Program-made: the position numbers and the translations under genes
The notes under the pieces: model-generated
Seen by the model: only the letters and a program-made list of their open reading frames with translations
Database searches by the model: none
What the model was told of the DNA's origin: nothing
Shown here: piece by piece, positions 27,997 through 36,353 of the stretch
How positions within the stretch are numbered: position 1 is the stretch's first letter
Layout: each line of letters starts with the position of its first letter
Assembly: GCA_016000085.1 (NCBI GenBank)
Contig: JAECRT010000007.1
Location: 1 to 44,970 of the forward strand
Length of the DNA stretch: 44,970 bases
Direction: 5' to 3'
From: Sphingomonadaceae bacterium
Lineage (GTDB): Bacteria; Pseudomonadota; Alphaproteobacteria; Sphingomonadales; Sphingomonadaceae

Positions 27997-28667
27997 GGGC
28001 GCGCGTCGCGCTGCTGACATTGGGCGCGGCGCTGTTGCTCGCCGCAAAGCCGCCGCTGCGCTTTCAGCCCGACCCCAGTTCCGTCATCGCGGCGGAAATC
28101 GCCTTCAACCGGATGGCGCAGGACAAGGGGCAATGGACCGCCTTTCGCGCGAACGCCGCCGACGATGCGGTGATGTTCGTGCCGCAAAAGGTCGTGGCGA
28201 AGGACTGGTTGAAAGGTCGGGCCGATCCACCCGCGTCGGTCAAATGGTCGCCATCGATCGTCTATGTCGCTTGCGACGGCAATCTGGCCGCCAGTACCGG
28301 CAATTGGACGCGGCCGGACGGGTCCGCCGGCTATTTCACGACGATCTGGCGCCGGGACAAGAAGGGCGCGTGGAAATGGATACTCGACCATGGCGACACG
28401 CTGGCGTCGCCGCGCGCCGCGCCGGAGTTTCTGAGCGGGAAGGTGGCGACATGCAAGAGCGCCGCCCGGCCCGTCGGTCCGCCGCCAACAGGCGGAAAAC
28501 CGGGCGCTAAAGCTGGTGGGGGTGACATGCCCCTGCCGCCGCCGGACGAAAGCCTGATGTGGACAGCCGACATCACCCCGGATGGCGGGCGTGTCGTGAC
28601 GGTCAGAATGTGGAACGGCAGCGGCTATGACGTTGTGATCGAGGACAAGGTGAAGGCGGCGTCATGA
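27993..28667 (+). CDS. Exported SnoaL/DUF4440-like protein
   Basis: A 224-residue protein starting at GTG in a GTGA overlap with the folD stop. It has a signal peptide ([18 protein letters not shown]). The central part, [20 protein letters not shown] then [19 protein letters not shown] and [19 protein letters not shown], resembles the cone-shaped DUF4440/SnoaL fold used by small enzymes and binding proteins. A glycine/proline-rich linker follows near 165-185. No catalytic role can be named. Its stop overlaps the marC start (ATGA). Confidence 0.7.
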   Translation: MRARVALLTLGAALLLAAKPPLRFQPDPSSVIAAEIAFNRMAQDKGQWTAFRANAADDAVMFVPQKVVAKDWLKGRADPPASVKWSPSIVYVACDGNLAASTGNWTRPDGSAGYFTTIWRRDKKGAWKWILDHGDTLASPRAAPEFLSGKVATCKSAARPVGPPPTGGKPGAKAGGGDMPLPPPDESLMWTADITPDGGRVVTVRMWNGSGYDVVIEDKVKAAS

Positions 28668-29284
28668 TTGAACTGTTTCTGTCGGCGTTCGTCACTCTGT
28701 TCGTCGTCATCGACCCGCCGGGCTGTGCGCCCATCTATGCCAGCCTGACCAACGGCGCCAATGCGGAGCAGCGGCGGTCCATGGCGATCCGGGCAGTCGG
28801 CATCGCGGCCGCCATCCTGTTGGTCTTCGCCCTGTGGGGCAAGCAATTGCTGGGCGTGCTGGGCATTGCGCTCGACAGTTTCCGCATCGCGGGCGGCATC
28901 ATGCTGTTCATGATCGCGATGGACATGGTGTTCGAAAAGCGCACCCAGCGGCGCGAGGACCGGGCGCAGAAGATTTCGACCGAAGACCCGCATGTCGAGG
29001 ATGTGTCGGTGTTCCCGATGGCGATGCCCATGATCGCGGGGCCGGGTTCGATCGCGACAGTCATGTTGCTGATGTCGCGCGCCAATGGCTTGTCCGAGCG
29101 GATGGTGGTGCTGGGCGCTGTGGTGCTGACGCTAGTGCTGATGCTGGGCGCGCTGGTGGCCGCGGGACCGCTCATGGCGCTGCTGGGCCGCAAGATAGAG
29201 GCGGTGATAACGCGGCTGTTGGGCGTATTGCTGGCCGCGCTGGCGGCGCAGTTCGTGATCGACGGCCTGAAGGCGAGCTTCTGA
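28664..29284 (+). CDS. MarC family integral membrane protein
   Basis: A 206-residue membrane protein with about six segments and MarC signatures: FVVIDPPGCAPIYASLT at the N-terminus, DSFRIAGGIMLFMIAMDMV, and FPMAMPMIAGPGSIATVMLL. MarC was once tied to multiple antibiotic resistance in E. coli, but that was not upheld; the transport role is unknown. It closes the overlapping chain that starts at yggT. The stop lies inside the left arm of a 16-bp perfect hairpin. Confidence 0.9.
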   Translation: MIELFLSAFVTLFVVIDPPGCAPIYASLTNGANAEQRRSMAIRAVGIAAAILLVFALWGKQLLGVLGIALDSFRIAGGIMLFMIAMDMVFEKRTQRREDRAQKISTEDPHVEDVSVFPMAMPMIAGPGSIATVMLLMSRANGLSERMVVLGAVVLTLVLMLGALVAAGPLMALLGRKIEAVITRLLGVLLAALAAQFVIDGLKASF

Positions 29285-29326
29285 ACTACAGCCGGGTCGC
29301 CCAGGAGCGGCCCGGCTGTAGTTCAG
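29281..29326. terminator. 16-bp perfect inverted repeat at the marC stop
   Basis: CTGAACTACAGCCGGG (29281-29296) and CCCGGCTGTAGTTCAG (29311-29326) are exact reverse complements around a 14-base loop. The marC TGA lies in the left arm. It is between convergent marC and the OmpA lipoprotein gene, so it probably ends both transcripts, though no T-run follows on either strand. Confidence 0.7.
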
Positions 29327-29333
29327 TGAAGCA

Positions 29334-30014
29334 TCAGCCCCGCACGTCGGCTTCGGTGACGGGGGCAATCTTGATTTCGACGCGGCGGTTGGCTGCCTTG
29401 CCCTCTTCGGTCGCGTTCGACGCGATCGGCTGGGTTTCGCCAAAGCCGCGCGTGCCGATGCGAGCGGACTGGACGCCGCGGCTGACCAGATAGCTGGACA
29501 CGGCCTGCGCGCGGCGTTCCGACAGAGTCTGGTTATAAGCGTCCGCGCCGTCACTGTCCGTGTGACCATAGACGTCGATATAGGTCTTGGGATATTGCGC
29601 CAGCACCGATGCGACATCGTTCAGCGTCGGCTGGAACTGAGGCTGGACGTCGGACTTGTCATAGCCAAAGGTGATGCCGGACGGCATACGCAGCAGCAGG
29701 TTGTCGCCGTCTCGAATGACATCGACGCCGGAACCGGCCGTTTCCTCGCGCAGCTTGCGTTCCTGTGCGTCCATATAGGCGCCTACGCCCGCGCCAGCGA
29801 CCGCGCCGATGCCCGCGCCGAGAATCTTTTCGGTGCGATCGTTGCGTCCGCCGACCAGATCACCCAGCAGATAGCCGCCCAGCGCGCCGCCGATACCGCC
29901 GATCGCCGCCTTGGAAATCGTGCGCTGTCCTGTCTGCGGATCGGTGGTGCAGGCGGCGGTGGCGAGCATGGCGGCCAGACCGGCTGCCCCGGCAATGCGT
30001 TGGTAAATCTTCAT
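29334..30014 (-). CDS. OmpA family lipoprotein with glycine-zipper segment
   Basis: A 226-residue lipoprotein: signal MKIYQRIAGAAGLAAMLATA and lipobox LATAAC with Cys 22. Residues 37-82 form a glycine-zipper stretch (AIGGIGGALGGYLLGDLVGG, then GAGIGAVAGAGVGAYMD). The C-terminal OmpA domain has VYGHTDSDGADAYNQTLSE and RGFGETQPIASNATEEGKA before NRRVEI, the residues that bind peptidoglycan. It probably links the outer membrane to the wall. The in-frame extension upstream of 30014 overlaps the intergenic region and is unlikely. Confidence 0.93.
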   Translation of the reverse strand: MKIYQRIAGAAGLAAMLATAACTTDPQTGQRTISKAAIGGIGGALGGYLLGDLVGGRNDRTEKILGAGIGAVAGAGVGAYMDAQERKLREETAGSGVDVIRDGDNLLLRMPSGITFGYDKSDVQPQFQPTLNDVASVLAQYPKTYIDVYGHTDSDGADAYNQTLSERRAQAVSSYLVSRGVQSARIGTRGFGETQPIASNATEEGKAANRRVEIKIAPVTEADVRG

Positions 30015-30167
30015 GATCCTGTTCCTTATCCTGTCCTGCGTCTTTTTGGAGCGGATGCCCCCCAAATGGCTGAAGTGGCGCGTTTGTTCCACAACCGAAC
30101 TGAACTGTGGATGATGGGGCTGTTGTGAAATTGAAAGAATAAAGGTTATAGGAGGTCGCTGACCGCC

Positions 30168-31484
30168 ATGGCCACGATCCCCCCCCCCAATCCGACGCCC
30201 TATCCCTGGGTTGACCTTGTCATCATCCTCGCTCTGGTAGCGTTGAACGGTGTCTTCGCCATGTCCGAACTGGCCATTGTATCGGCGCGCAAGCCCCGGT
30301 TGCAGGCGATGGAGAAAGCGGGGCGCAAGGGTGCGACGACCGCGCTGGCGCTGGCGAGCGATCCGGGCAAATTCCTGTCGACCGTGCAGATCGGCATCAC
30401 CCTGATCGGCATCATCGCGGGCGCCTATTCGGGCGCGAGCCTGGGCGGGCCGACCGGCGAGCGATTGCAGATGCTGGGCCTGTCGCCCAACCTGGCCGAA
30501 AATGCCGGTTTTGCGCTGGTGATCGGGTTGACAACCTATGCCTCGCTGATCGTGGGCGAACTGGTGCCCAAGCAATTTGCACTGCGCGCGCCGGAGCCGA
30601 TCGCGGTGCTGGTGGCCACGCCGATGCTGTGGCTGTCGAAGCTAACTGCGCCGATCGTGTGGGTGCTGGACGGGTCGAGCGCGCTGATCTTTAAGCTGTT
30701 GCGGCTGGATCGCGAATCGGAACAGCATGTCACCGCCGAAGAACTGCATCTGATCGTCGCCGAAGCGAGCAAATCGGGCGTGATCGAAGAAAGCGAACGG
30801 GCGATCATTTCGGGCGTCGTGCGGCTGGCTGATCGCCCGGTACGCGAGGTGATGACGCAGCGTATGGAGGTCGACTGGATCGACATTGCCGCCGACGACG
30901 CGACGATCCGCGCCAGGTTGCAGGAATCGCCGCACACCCGATTGCCCGTGGGGCGCGGGTCGGTGGAGGATATTATCGGCATCGTCCAGGCGCGAGACAT
31001 CATGACCGCGCTGTTCCGGGGCGAGGCGCTGAACCTGGGCGCGCTGATGCGCAAGGCGGAAGTGGTGCCCGATCAGGTCGATGCGATGGATGCGCTGGAA
31101 GTCTTGCGCCGGTCCGACGTGCCAATGGTGATGGTGCATGACGAATATGGCCATTTCGAAGGCATCGTGACGCCCGCCGACCTGTTGTCGGCGATCGCCG
31201 GGCATTTCGCGTCGGACCGTGACGCCTATGATGAGCCGGACATGGTCGAGCGGGAGGATGGCAGCCTGTTGGTGTCGGGCCAGATGCCGATGGACCAGTT
31301 GGCCGAACGGATCGGCATCAACCTGTCGGAAGATCGCGACTATGCCACCGTCGCAGGTCATGCGCTGTGGCTGCTCAAGCGGTTGCCTGAAGTGGGCGAT
31401 TTCGTCGACGATCAGGGCTATCGCTTCGAAATTGTCGACATGGACGGGCGCAAGATCGACAAACTTCTGGTCGTGGGGCGATGA
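30168..31484 (+). CDS. CNNM/HlyC-CorC family transporter (DUF21-CBS-CorC_HlyC)
   Basis: A 438-residue membrane protein with the order DUF21 (about 1-185, four hydrophobic segments including LVIILALVALNGVFAMSELA), two CBS domains (VREVMTQRMEVDWIDI, then LMRKAEVVPDQVDAM) and a C-terminal CorC_HlyC domain ending DMDGRKIDKLLVVG. Family members are linked to Mg2+/Co2+ efflux, and 'hemolysin' is a legacy name. GGAGGTCGC lies before the ATG. Codons 4-7 contain a run of ten C (30179-30188), which could slip and frameshift the gene; a later ATG (MSELAIVSARK) could restart within helix 1. Confidence 0.92.
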   Translation: MATIPPPNPTPYPWVDLVIILALVALNGVFAMSELAIVSARKPRLQAMEKAGRKGATTALALASDPGKFLSTVQIGITLIGIIAGAYSGASLGGPTGERLQMLGLSPNLAENAGFALVIGLTTYASLIVGELVPKQFALRAPEPIAVLVATPMLWLSKLTAPIVWVLDGSSALIFKLLRLDRESEQHVTAEELHLIVAEASKSGVIEESERAIISGVVRLADRPVREVMTQRMEVDWIDIAADDATIRARLQESPHTRLPVGRGSVEDIIGIVQARDIMTALFRGEALNLGALMRKAEVVPDQVDAMDALEVLRRSDVPMVMVHDEYGHFEGIVTPADLLSAIAGHFASDRDAYDEPDMVEREDGSLLVSGQMPMDQLAERIGINLSEDRDYATVAGHALWLLKRLPEVGDFVDDQGYRFEIVDMDGRKIDKLLVVGR

Positions 31485-31497
31485 ACCGGGCCGGGTG

Positions 31498-32337
31498 ATG
31501 GAGACGGACGCGCTCGATGCGATGATGGCGATGGCGCGGGGCGCCGTTGCGGCGCATCCGGGCAGGCTGTGCGTGCTGGGTCTGTGCGGGGCGCAGGGTA
31601 GCGGAAAATCCACTCTGGCGGCGGCGCTCAAGGCGCGAATGGACATGGAAGGCTGCGCTACGGCGCTGCTGTCGATCGACGATCTTTATCTAGGACGAGC
31701 GGCGCGGGTAGCGTTGGCGCGGGACGTGCATCCGTTGCTGCGCACGCGGGGCGTGCCGGGGACGCATGATGTCGCGCAGGGGCTGGACGTGATTGCACGG
31801 CTGGAACGGGGCGAGGGCGCGCTGTTGCCGCGCTTCGACAAGGCGAGTGACGATCCCTGTCCGCAGGACCGATGGGAACGGGCCGCGCCCGATACGCGCC
31901 TGCTGGTGCTGGAAGGATGGTGCGTGGGCGCGCGGCCGCAGGCGGAGGCGGCGCTGGCCGAGCCGGTCAACAGGCTGGAGCAGTCGGAGGATAGTGACGG
32001 GCGCTGGCGGCGTTTTGCCAATGCAGCGCTGGCAGGGGATTATCAGCGGTTGTTTGCGCGGATCGATCGGCTGGCGCTGCTGGCGGCACCGGGATTTGAA
32101 GTGGTGCAGACCTGGCGCGGGGAGCAGGAGGCGGCGCTGCGGGCCCATGCAGGCGCGGCGGCCGGGGTAATGGACGATGCGCAGGTTGCGCGGTTTATCC
32201 AGCATTATGAGCGGCTGACGCGCCATATATTGGACGAGATGCCCGCGCGTGCGGATCTGGTCATACAGTTGGCGGCGGATCGCTCGGTCGTGGGAACGGT
32301 CGTCCGCGCTGGATCGTGGGGCAAGCTCCACCCCTAA
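31498..32337 (+). CDS. Glycerate kinase, GLYK type (P-loop kinase)
   Basis: A 279-residue P-loop kinase. Walker A is LGLCGAQGSGKSTLAAAL near residue 30; LSIDDLYLGRAARVALARD, RGVPGTHDVAQGLDVI, LPRFDKASDDPCPQDRW and LLVLEGWCVGARPQ follow the plant/fungal D-glycerate 3-kinase pattern. It should turn D-glycerate into 3-phosphoglycerate. The ATG at 31498 lies just after the CNNM gene; a GTG directly upstream is possible. Adjacent to but not clearly related to the transporter. Confidence 0.85.
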   Translation: METDALDAMMAMARGAVAAHPGRLCVLGLCGAQGSGKSTLAAALKARMDMEGCATALLSIDDLYLGRAARVALARDVHPLLRTRGVPGTHDVAQGLDVIARLERGEGALLPRFDKASDDPCPQDRWERAAPDTRLLVLEGWCVGARPQAEAALAEPVNRLEQSEDSDGRWRRFANAALAGDYQRLFARIDRLALLAAPGFEVVQTWRGEQEAALRAHAGAAAGVMDDAQVARFIQHYERLTRHILDEMPARADLVIQLAADRSVVGTVVRAGSWGKLHP

Positions 32338-32431
32338 CGTGACGGGTACTCTGGCGCCCATGCTTTCGCTTTTATTTGGGCGAGGCGGTCGCGATTCGCG
32401 CCATTCGTCGACGACAGTGCCCCCAAACGAA

Positions 32432-32460
32432 ACGGGCGCGGCAAGCTGTGCCACGCCCGT
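32432..32460 (-). terminator. Terminator after the cytochrome c gene
   Basis: ACGGGCG (32432-32438) and CGCCCGT (32454-32460) pair, with extra GGC/GCC pairing inside. Read on the minus strand it is followed by TTTCGTTT, so it mainly serves the cytochrome gene; it may also end the glycerate kinase transcript from the other side. Confidence 0.65.
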
Positions 32461-32481
32461 TCTATGCTTTCGGCGCGCCGC

Positions 32482-33108
32482 TTATTTTGCGGCGGCGTTT
32501 TCAGCCGGGGCTTCCGCTGCGTTGGCGGCATTGCCAGCCTCTGCGGTGTTGGCGCCTTCTGCTGCCGCTGCGGGAGCCGCGTCGGCGGCAGGCAGGGGCA
32601 GGTTGGAGCCTTGCGTGTTCAGCCAGGCGATCAGGTTGGCGCGATCAGCCGGATTGCCAAGGCCCGCAAAGGTCATCTTGGTGCCAGCCGCAAATTCACG
32701 CGGGCTTTTCAGCCAGTGATCGAGATTTTCGAACGACCATGAGCCACCCTTACCCGACAGCGCGGGCGAGAAGGCGAAGCCACCCTTGCCCTTGCCGATT
32801 TCTTCGCCGACGGTGCCGAACAAATTCGGGCCGATGCCGTTGGCGCCGCCGGAATTGACGGTGTGGCAGGCGGCGCACTTGGCGAACACCTTCTCACCGG
32901 CCGCCACGTCGGCGGTGGCGAGCAGGGTGTTGAGGCCAGGACCGGTGTCACCACCGGCTGCGCCTTCGGCTTCGACGCCCTCGATCGCATAGCCCATTTT
33001 CTCGGGCCGCTCGTCGTGAAAAATTTTGGAACTGACGATCGCGCCGCCGAGCGCGATTATCCCAGCGAACAGAGCCCAGCCCGCTACGGTGTTGAAACGA
33101 TCGCCCAT
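32482..33108 (-). CDS. Membrane-anchored cytochrome c (CycM type)
   Basis: A 208-residue class I cytochrome c held by an N-terminal anchor (FNTVAGWALFAGIIALGGAI). The haem site is CAACHTVNSGGANGIGPNLF with GTKMTFAGLGNP as methionine ligand region. The C-terminal 35 residues are Ala-rich low-complexity. Such cytochromes carry electrons from bc1 to terminal oxidases. The start MGDRFNTV at 33108 is favoured; the upstream in-frame part overlaps the divergent promoter region of pheA. It is 26 kb from the cbb3 genes, so a link is inference. Confidence 0.9.
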   Translation of the reverse strand: MGDRFNTVAGWALFAGIIALGGAIVSSKIFHDERPEKMGYAIEGVEAEGAAGGDTGPGLNTLLATADVAAGEKVFAKCAACHTVNSGGANGIGPNLFGTVGEEIGKGKGGFAFSPALSGKGGSWSFENLDHWLKSPREFAAGTKMTFAGLGNPADRANLIAWLNTQGSNLPLPAADAAPAAAAEGANTAEAGNAANAAEAPAENAAAK

Positions 33109-33293
33109 TCGTTCGATTTCCCTTGCGCTTCTTTTTCTGGCGGCTGTCTTCCGCGCCCCCTCTTGTGCGCTGCCATAATGGCGGACACGCGAACGTGCAA
33201 GCCGGGTTAAGCCCACAAATGCGCCTGTGCCCAATCGGGCCTGTTGCCCATGCTTGCGCGCGCGCGGTCAAAACCCTAAGCGCGCACCCATCC

Positions 33294-34184
33294 ATGGAAA
33301 ATTATCCCGCACCCGCCCGCGCGATTGTCGCAGAAATGGCTCAAAAGGCCGCGATCGATCCGGCCCGCGCCGTCGCCTATCAGGGCGCGCCCGGCGCTAA
33401 TTCGCATCTCGCGGCGCTAGGCTATGCGCCCGATTGTGTGCCTTTGCCCAGTTTTGCGTTCGAGGATGCAATTGATGCAGTGCGAAACGGTCAGGCTGCG
33501 CGCGCGATCATCCCCATCGAAAACAGTCTGCACGGGCGCGTGGCGGACATGCATTTCCTGTTGCCCGAATCGGGCCTGAGTATCGTCGACGAATATTTCC
33601 TGCGCATTCGCCACTGCCTGATGGCGCCCGACGCCAGCCCCGTCAAAAGCGCGATCAGCCATCCGCAGGCGCTGGGCCAGTGCCGCCATTATCTGCGCGA
33701 GCGTGGCATCCAGCCGGTTGCTTATGCCGATACGGCGGGGGCGGCGGCGCTGGTGGCGGAAACTCGCCTGCCCGGCGAAGGGGCGATTGCGCCCTATCTG
33801 GCCGCCGAACTCTATGGCCTGCGTCTGATCGCGGAGAATATCGAGGATAGCGACGACAATATGACGCGCTTCCTGGTGCTGGCGCGCGAAGCAAGGATGC
33901 CGGTGGCCAATGTCGGTCCGGTGATGACGACATTCCTGTTCGAGGTGAAGAATGTGCCCGCCGCGCTCTATAAGGCGATGGGCGGCTTTGCCACCAATGG
34001 CGTCAACATGACGAAACTGGAAAGCTATCAGCGCGGCGCCAGTTTCGCCGCGACGGAATTTTTCTGCGATATCGAGGGAATGCCGGGCGATCCGGCAGTG
34101 GACCGGGCGCTGGCGGAACTGGAGTTCCACACCAAATGGGTGCGGATGCTGGGCAGCTATCGCCAGGCGCGACCGCGCACCTAG
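33294..34184 (+). CDS. pheA: Prephenate dehydratase
   Basis: A 296-residue monofunctional prephenate dehydratase, making phenylpyruvate for phenylalanine. The catalytic domain has VAYQGAPGANSHLAALGY, IIPIENSLHGRVADMHFLLP, ISHPQALGQCRHYL and YADTAGAAALVAE; the C-terminal ACT domain (TTFLFEVKNVPAALYKAMGG then NMTKLESY) binds phenylalanine for feedback control. There is no chorismate mutase domain. Start MENYPAPARA at 33294 is chosen; the frame upstream lies in the divergent gap with cycM. Confidence 0.95.
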   Translation: MENYPAPARAIVAEMAQKAAIDPARAVAYQGAPGANSHLAALGYAPDCVPLPSFAFEDAIDAVRNGQAARAIIPIENSLHGRVADMHFLLPESGLSIVDEYFLRIRHCLMAPDASPVKSAISHPQALGQCRHYLRERGIQPVAYADTAGAAALVAETRLPGEGAIAPYLAAELYGLRLIAENIEDSDDNMTRFLVLAREARMPVANVGPVMTTFLFEVKNVPAALYKAMGGFATNGVNMTKLESYQRGASFAATEFFCDIEGMPGDPAVDRALAELEFHTKWVRMLGSYRQARPRT

Positions 34185-34255
34185 AGGCTCGTTGGTCACG
34201 CATGTGGGGCTATTCCTGCGTGACCTGTTGCCGGTGCCGCCCTATAGCCCTGCCC

Positions 34256-34984
34256 ATGGTCGCAGCCCTGATCTATTCCGCCCTGGTGATGAGCGTCATT
34301 GTCGGCGTGCGTTACCTGTTGGCGAGCGGGGGTTTTGCGTTGGCGACGCGCATCCGGCAGCCAGGCCTGTATCGGGGACTGGGCGCACAGATTCGCCGGG
34401 AAATCGGCTGGTCGCTGGCCGCCGCGCTGATCTATGGCGCGCCCGCCGGGATCGTGGCGTGGGGCTGGAAGGAACAGGGCTGGACCCGCATCTACACCGA
34501 TGTCGCCGCTTTTCCGCTCTGGTATCTGCCGCTGTCGGTGCTGCTCTATCTCGCGGCGCATGACACATGGTTTTACTGGACCCATCGGGCGATGCACCGG
34601 CCCACGCTGTTCCGCACCGCCCATGCGGTGCATCATGCCAGTCGGCCCCCGACGGCCTGGGCGGCGATGAGCTTTCACCCGTGGGAAGCGCTGACCGGGG
34701 CGGTGGTGATCCCGGCGCTGGTCTTTGTGATTCCGATCCATGTCGGCGCGCTGGCCTGTGTGCTGACAATCATGACGGTGATGGGGGTCAGCAATCATAT
34801 GGGCTGGGAAATGTTTCCGCGCTGGATGGTGCGTGGGGCGATCGGCGGCTGGCTCATCACCGCCAGCCATCATCAGCGGCATCATGATCTGTATGCCTGT
34901 AATTACGGGCTTTATTTCCGTGTCTGGGACCGGCTGTGCGGCACCGACCGGGGACTGGGCGATTTTGCGAAGGGACGTTTGTGA
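34256..34984 (+). CDS. Sterol desaturase / fatty acid hydroxylase family membrane protein
   Basis: A 242-residue membrane diiron enzyme. Histidine clusters are HDTWFYWTHRAMH, HAVHHAS, SNHMGWEMFP and SHHQRHHDLY, the HxxxH/HxxHH/HxxHH pattern of this superfamily. Several hydrophobic segments surround them (PLWYLPLSVLLYLAAH, GAVVIPALVFVIPIHVGALA). It probably hydroxylates or desaturates a lipid or carotenoid; the substrate is unknown. Starts at 34202 (MWGYSCV) or 34256 (MVAALIYSALV) are possible. Its stop overlaps the next start by 4 bp. Confidence 0.85.
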   Translation: MVAALIYSALVMSVIVGVRYLLASGGFALATRIRQPGLYRGLGAQIRREIGWSLAAALIYGAPAGIVAWGWKEQGWTRIYTDVAAFPLWYLPLSVLLYLAAHDTWFYWTHRAMHRPTLFRTAHAVHHASRPPTAWAAMSFHPWEALTGAVVIPALVFVIPIHVGALACVLTIMTVMGVSNHMGWEMFPRWMVRGAIGGWLITASHHQRHHDLYACNYGLYFRVWDRLCGTDRGLGDFAKGRL

Positions 34985-35424
34985 GCGGACGAACAAGGCT
35001 GCTCAGCGCGGCTATCGCGGCCTGGGCGTTGATCGGGGCGGCGCCGGTGGGCCAGCCCCAGTCGCTCAGCATGGCGCTGGAAGGGCTGCGGTCAGGCAAG
35101 GGCCAGATGTTGGTGTGCGTGACGCGGACGGCGCAATATTTCCCCGACTGCACCAAAGACCCCGACAAGCATCATTTCACGGTTCCGGCGAAGGCTGGGC
35201 CAATGGTGCTGGGCGCAATGGCGCCGGGTGATTATGCCATCGCCATCATCCATGACGAAAATGGCAATGGGAAGCTGGATACGTTCGCGGGCATCCCGCG
35301 CGAGGGGGTGGGCTTTTCTCGCAATCCCGTGCTGCGCTTTGGCGCGCCCAGTTTCCAGTCGGCCCGTTTCGCGGTGGCGGGCGCGCCGGTCGAGCAGGTC
35401 ATAAAGCTCAAATATTTCCTGTGA
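34981..35424 (+). CDS. DUF2141 family exported protein
   Basis: A 147-residue protein starting at GTG in a GTGA overlap with the hydroxylase stop. A signal peptide (LLSAAIAAWALIGAAPVG) precedes the DUF2141 domain: MLVCVTRTAQYFPDC, then APGDYAIAIIHDENGNGKLD and GVGFSRNPVLRFGAPSF. The DENGNGKLD loop looks like a calcium-type or EF-hand-like turn. The function is unknown. Coupling to the hydroxylase suggests a joint role in a membrane or pigment pathway. Confidence 0.85.
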   Translation: MSGRTRLLSAAIAAWALIGAAPVGQPQSLSMALEGLRSGKGQMLVCVTRTAQYFPDCTKDPDKHHFTVPAKAGPMVLGAMAPGDYAIAIIHDENGNGKLDTFAGIPREGVGFSRNPVLRFGAPSFQSARFAVAGAPVEQVIKLKYFL

Positions 35425-35463
35425 TGGCAGGCGCGGGAACCTGTATCCGGCTCAAAACATTCT

Positions 35464-35495
35464 AGACCCTGAACGCATCATAACGAGCAGGGTCT
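35464..35495 (+). promoter_or_regulatory. Hairpin over the mipA ribosome-binding site
   Basis: AGACCCTG (35464-35471) pairs exactly with CAGGGTCT (35488-35495) around a 16-base loop. The only SD-like sequence before the ATG at 35499, AGGG, lies in the right arm. The hairpin may hide it, or it may be a weak terminator for the gene before. Confidence 0.45.
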
Positions 35496-35498
35496 TTC

Positions 35499-36347
35499 AT
35501 GCACCGTTTCAGCAGCCGTCTGGCCGCGACCATCGTCGCGACCCTGCCCCTCGTCGCGCCCGTTTTGGCGCAGGAGGAAGAACAGCATAGCACACTCACC
35601 ATCGGTGTGGGGGCGGCGGCCATCCCCAGCTATGAAGGGTCCGATGACTATCGGGTGATGCCGATCGTGCAGGCGCGCGGCAAGGTGCATGACTTTTCCT
35701 TCTGGACCCGTGGCACGGCGCTGTATGTCGATGCCATTCCCGATCCGGGCGGTACGGGCGTCGATTTCGAATTCGGTCCCGTGGTGAATGTGCGGCTCGA
35801 CCGGACGAGCCGCAAGAATATCAAGGATGATGCGGTCCGCCTGCTTGGCAAGCGCGACACGGGGATCGAGGTCGGCGGCTTTGTCGGCTTGGGCAAGACG
35901 GGCGTCATCACCAGTGACTATGACAATTTGTCGGCGCGGGTGGCCGTGACCAAGGATGTCGGCGGCGCGCACAAAAGCTATGTCGTCACCCCGACGATCG
36001 AATATTTCACACCGCTGTCGAAAACGGCCTTCGTCGGAACATCGGTTTCGGCGGAATATGTCGGCAAGAAATATGGCCGCTATTATTATGACATCGGCGC
36101 GCTCGAAAGCGCCCAGAGCAATCTGGCGCCCTACAGCAGGGCTGGCGACAAAGCGGGTTTCAAGAAGCTGAACTTCAACCTGAGCGCGGGCAAATCCCTG
36201 TCGGGCGACCTGCGCCATGGCTGGGCGATCTTCGCGGTCGGCGGCTATTCGCGGATATTGGGCCGCTACGCCGATTCGCCGATCGTCGCGGACGCAGGAT
36301 CGAAGAATCAATGGGTGGGGGCCGTGGGCATCGGTTATACCTTCTGA
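35499..36347 (+). CDS. MipA/OmpV family outer-membrane protein
   Basis: A 282-residue barrel protein with a signal peptide ending VAPVLAQ. Mature residues start EEEQHSTLTIGVGAAAIPSYEGSD-like, the MipA/OmpV N-terminus, and the protein ends AVGIGYTF with C-terminal Phe. The barrel strands alternate through SYVVTPTIEYFTPLS and VGTSVSAEYVGKKYG. MipA in E. coli is a scaffold for murein enzymes; OmpV relatives act in osmotic or antibiotic response. The ribosome site lies in a hairpin. Confidence 0.88.
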   Translation: MHRFSSRLAATIVATLPLVAPVLAQEEEQHSTLTIGVGAAAIPSYEGSDDYRVMPIVQARGKVHDFSFWTRGTALYVDAIPDPGGTGVDFEFGPVVNVRLDRTSRKNIKDDAVRLLGKRDTGIEVGGFVGLGKTGVITSDYDNLSARVAVTKDVGGAHKSYVVTPTIEYFTPLSKTAFVGTSVSAEYVGKKYGRYYYDIGALESAQSNLAPYSRAGDKAGFKKLNFNLSAGKSLSGDLRHGWAIFAVGGYSRILGRYADSPIVADAGSKNQWVGAVGIGYTF

Positions 36348-36353
36348 CCCGGA

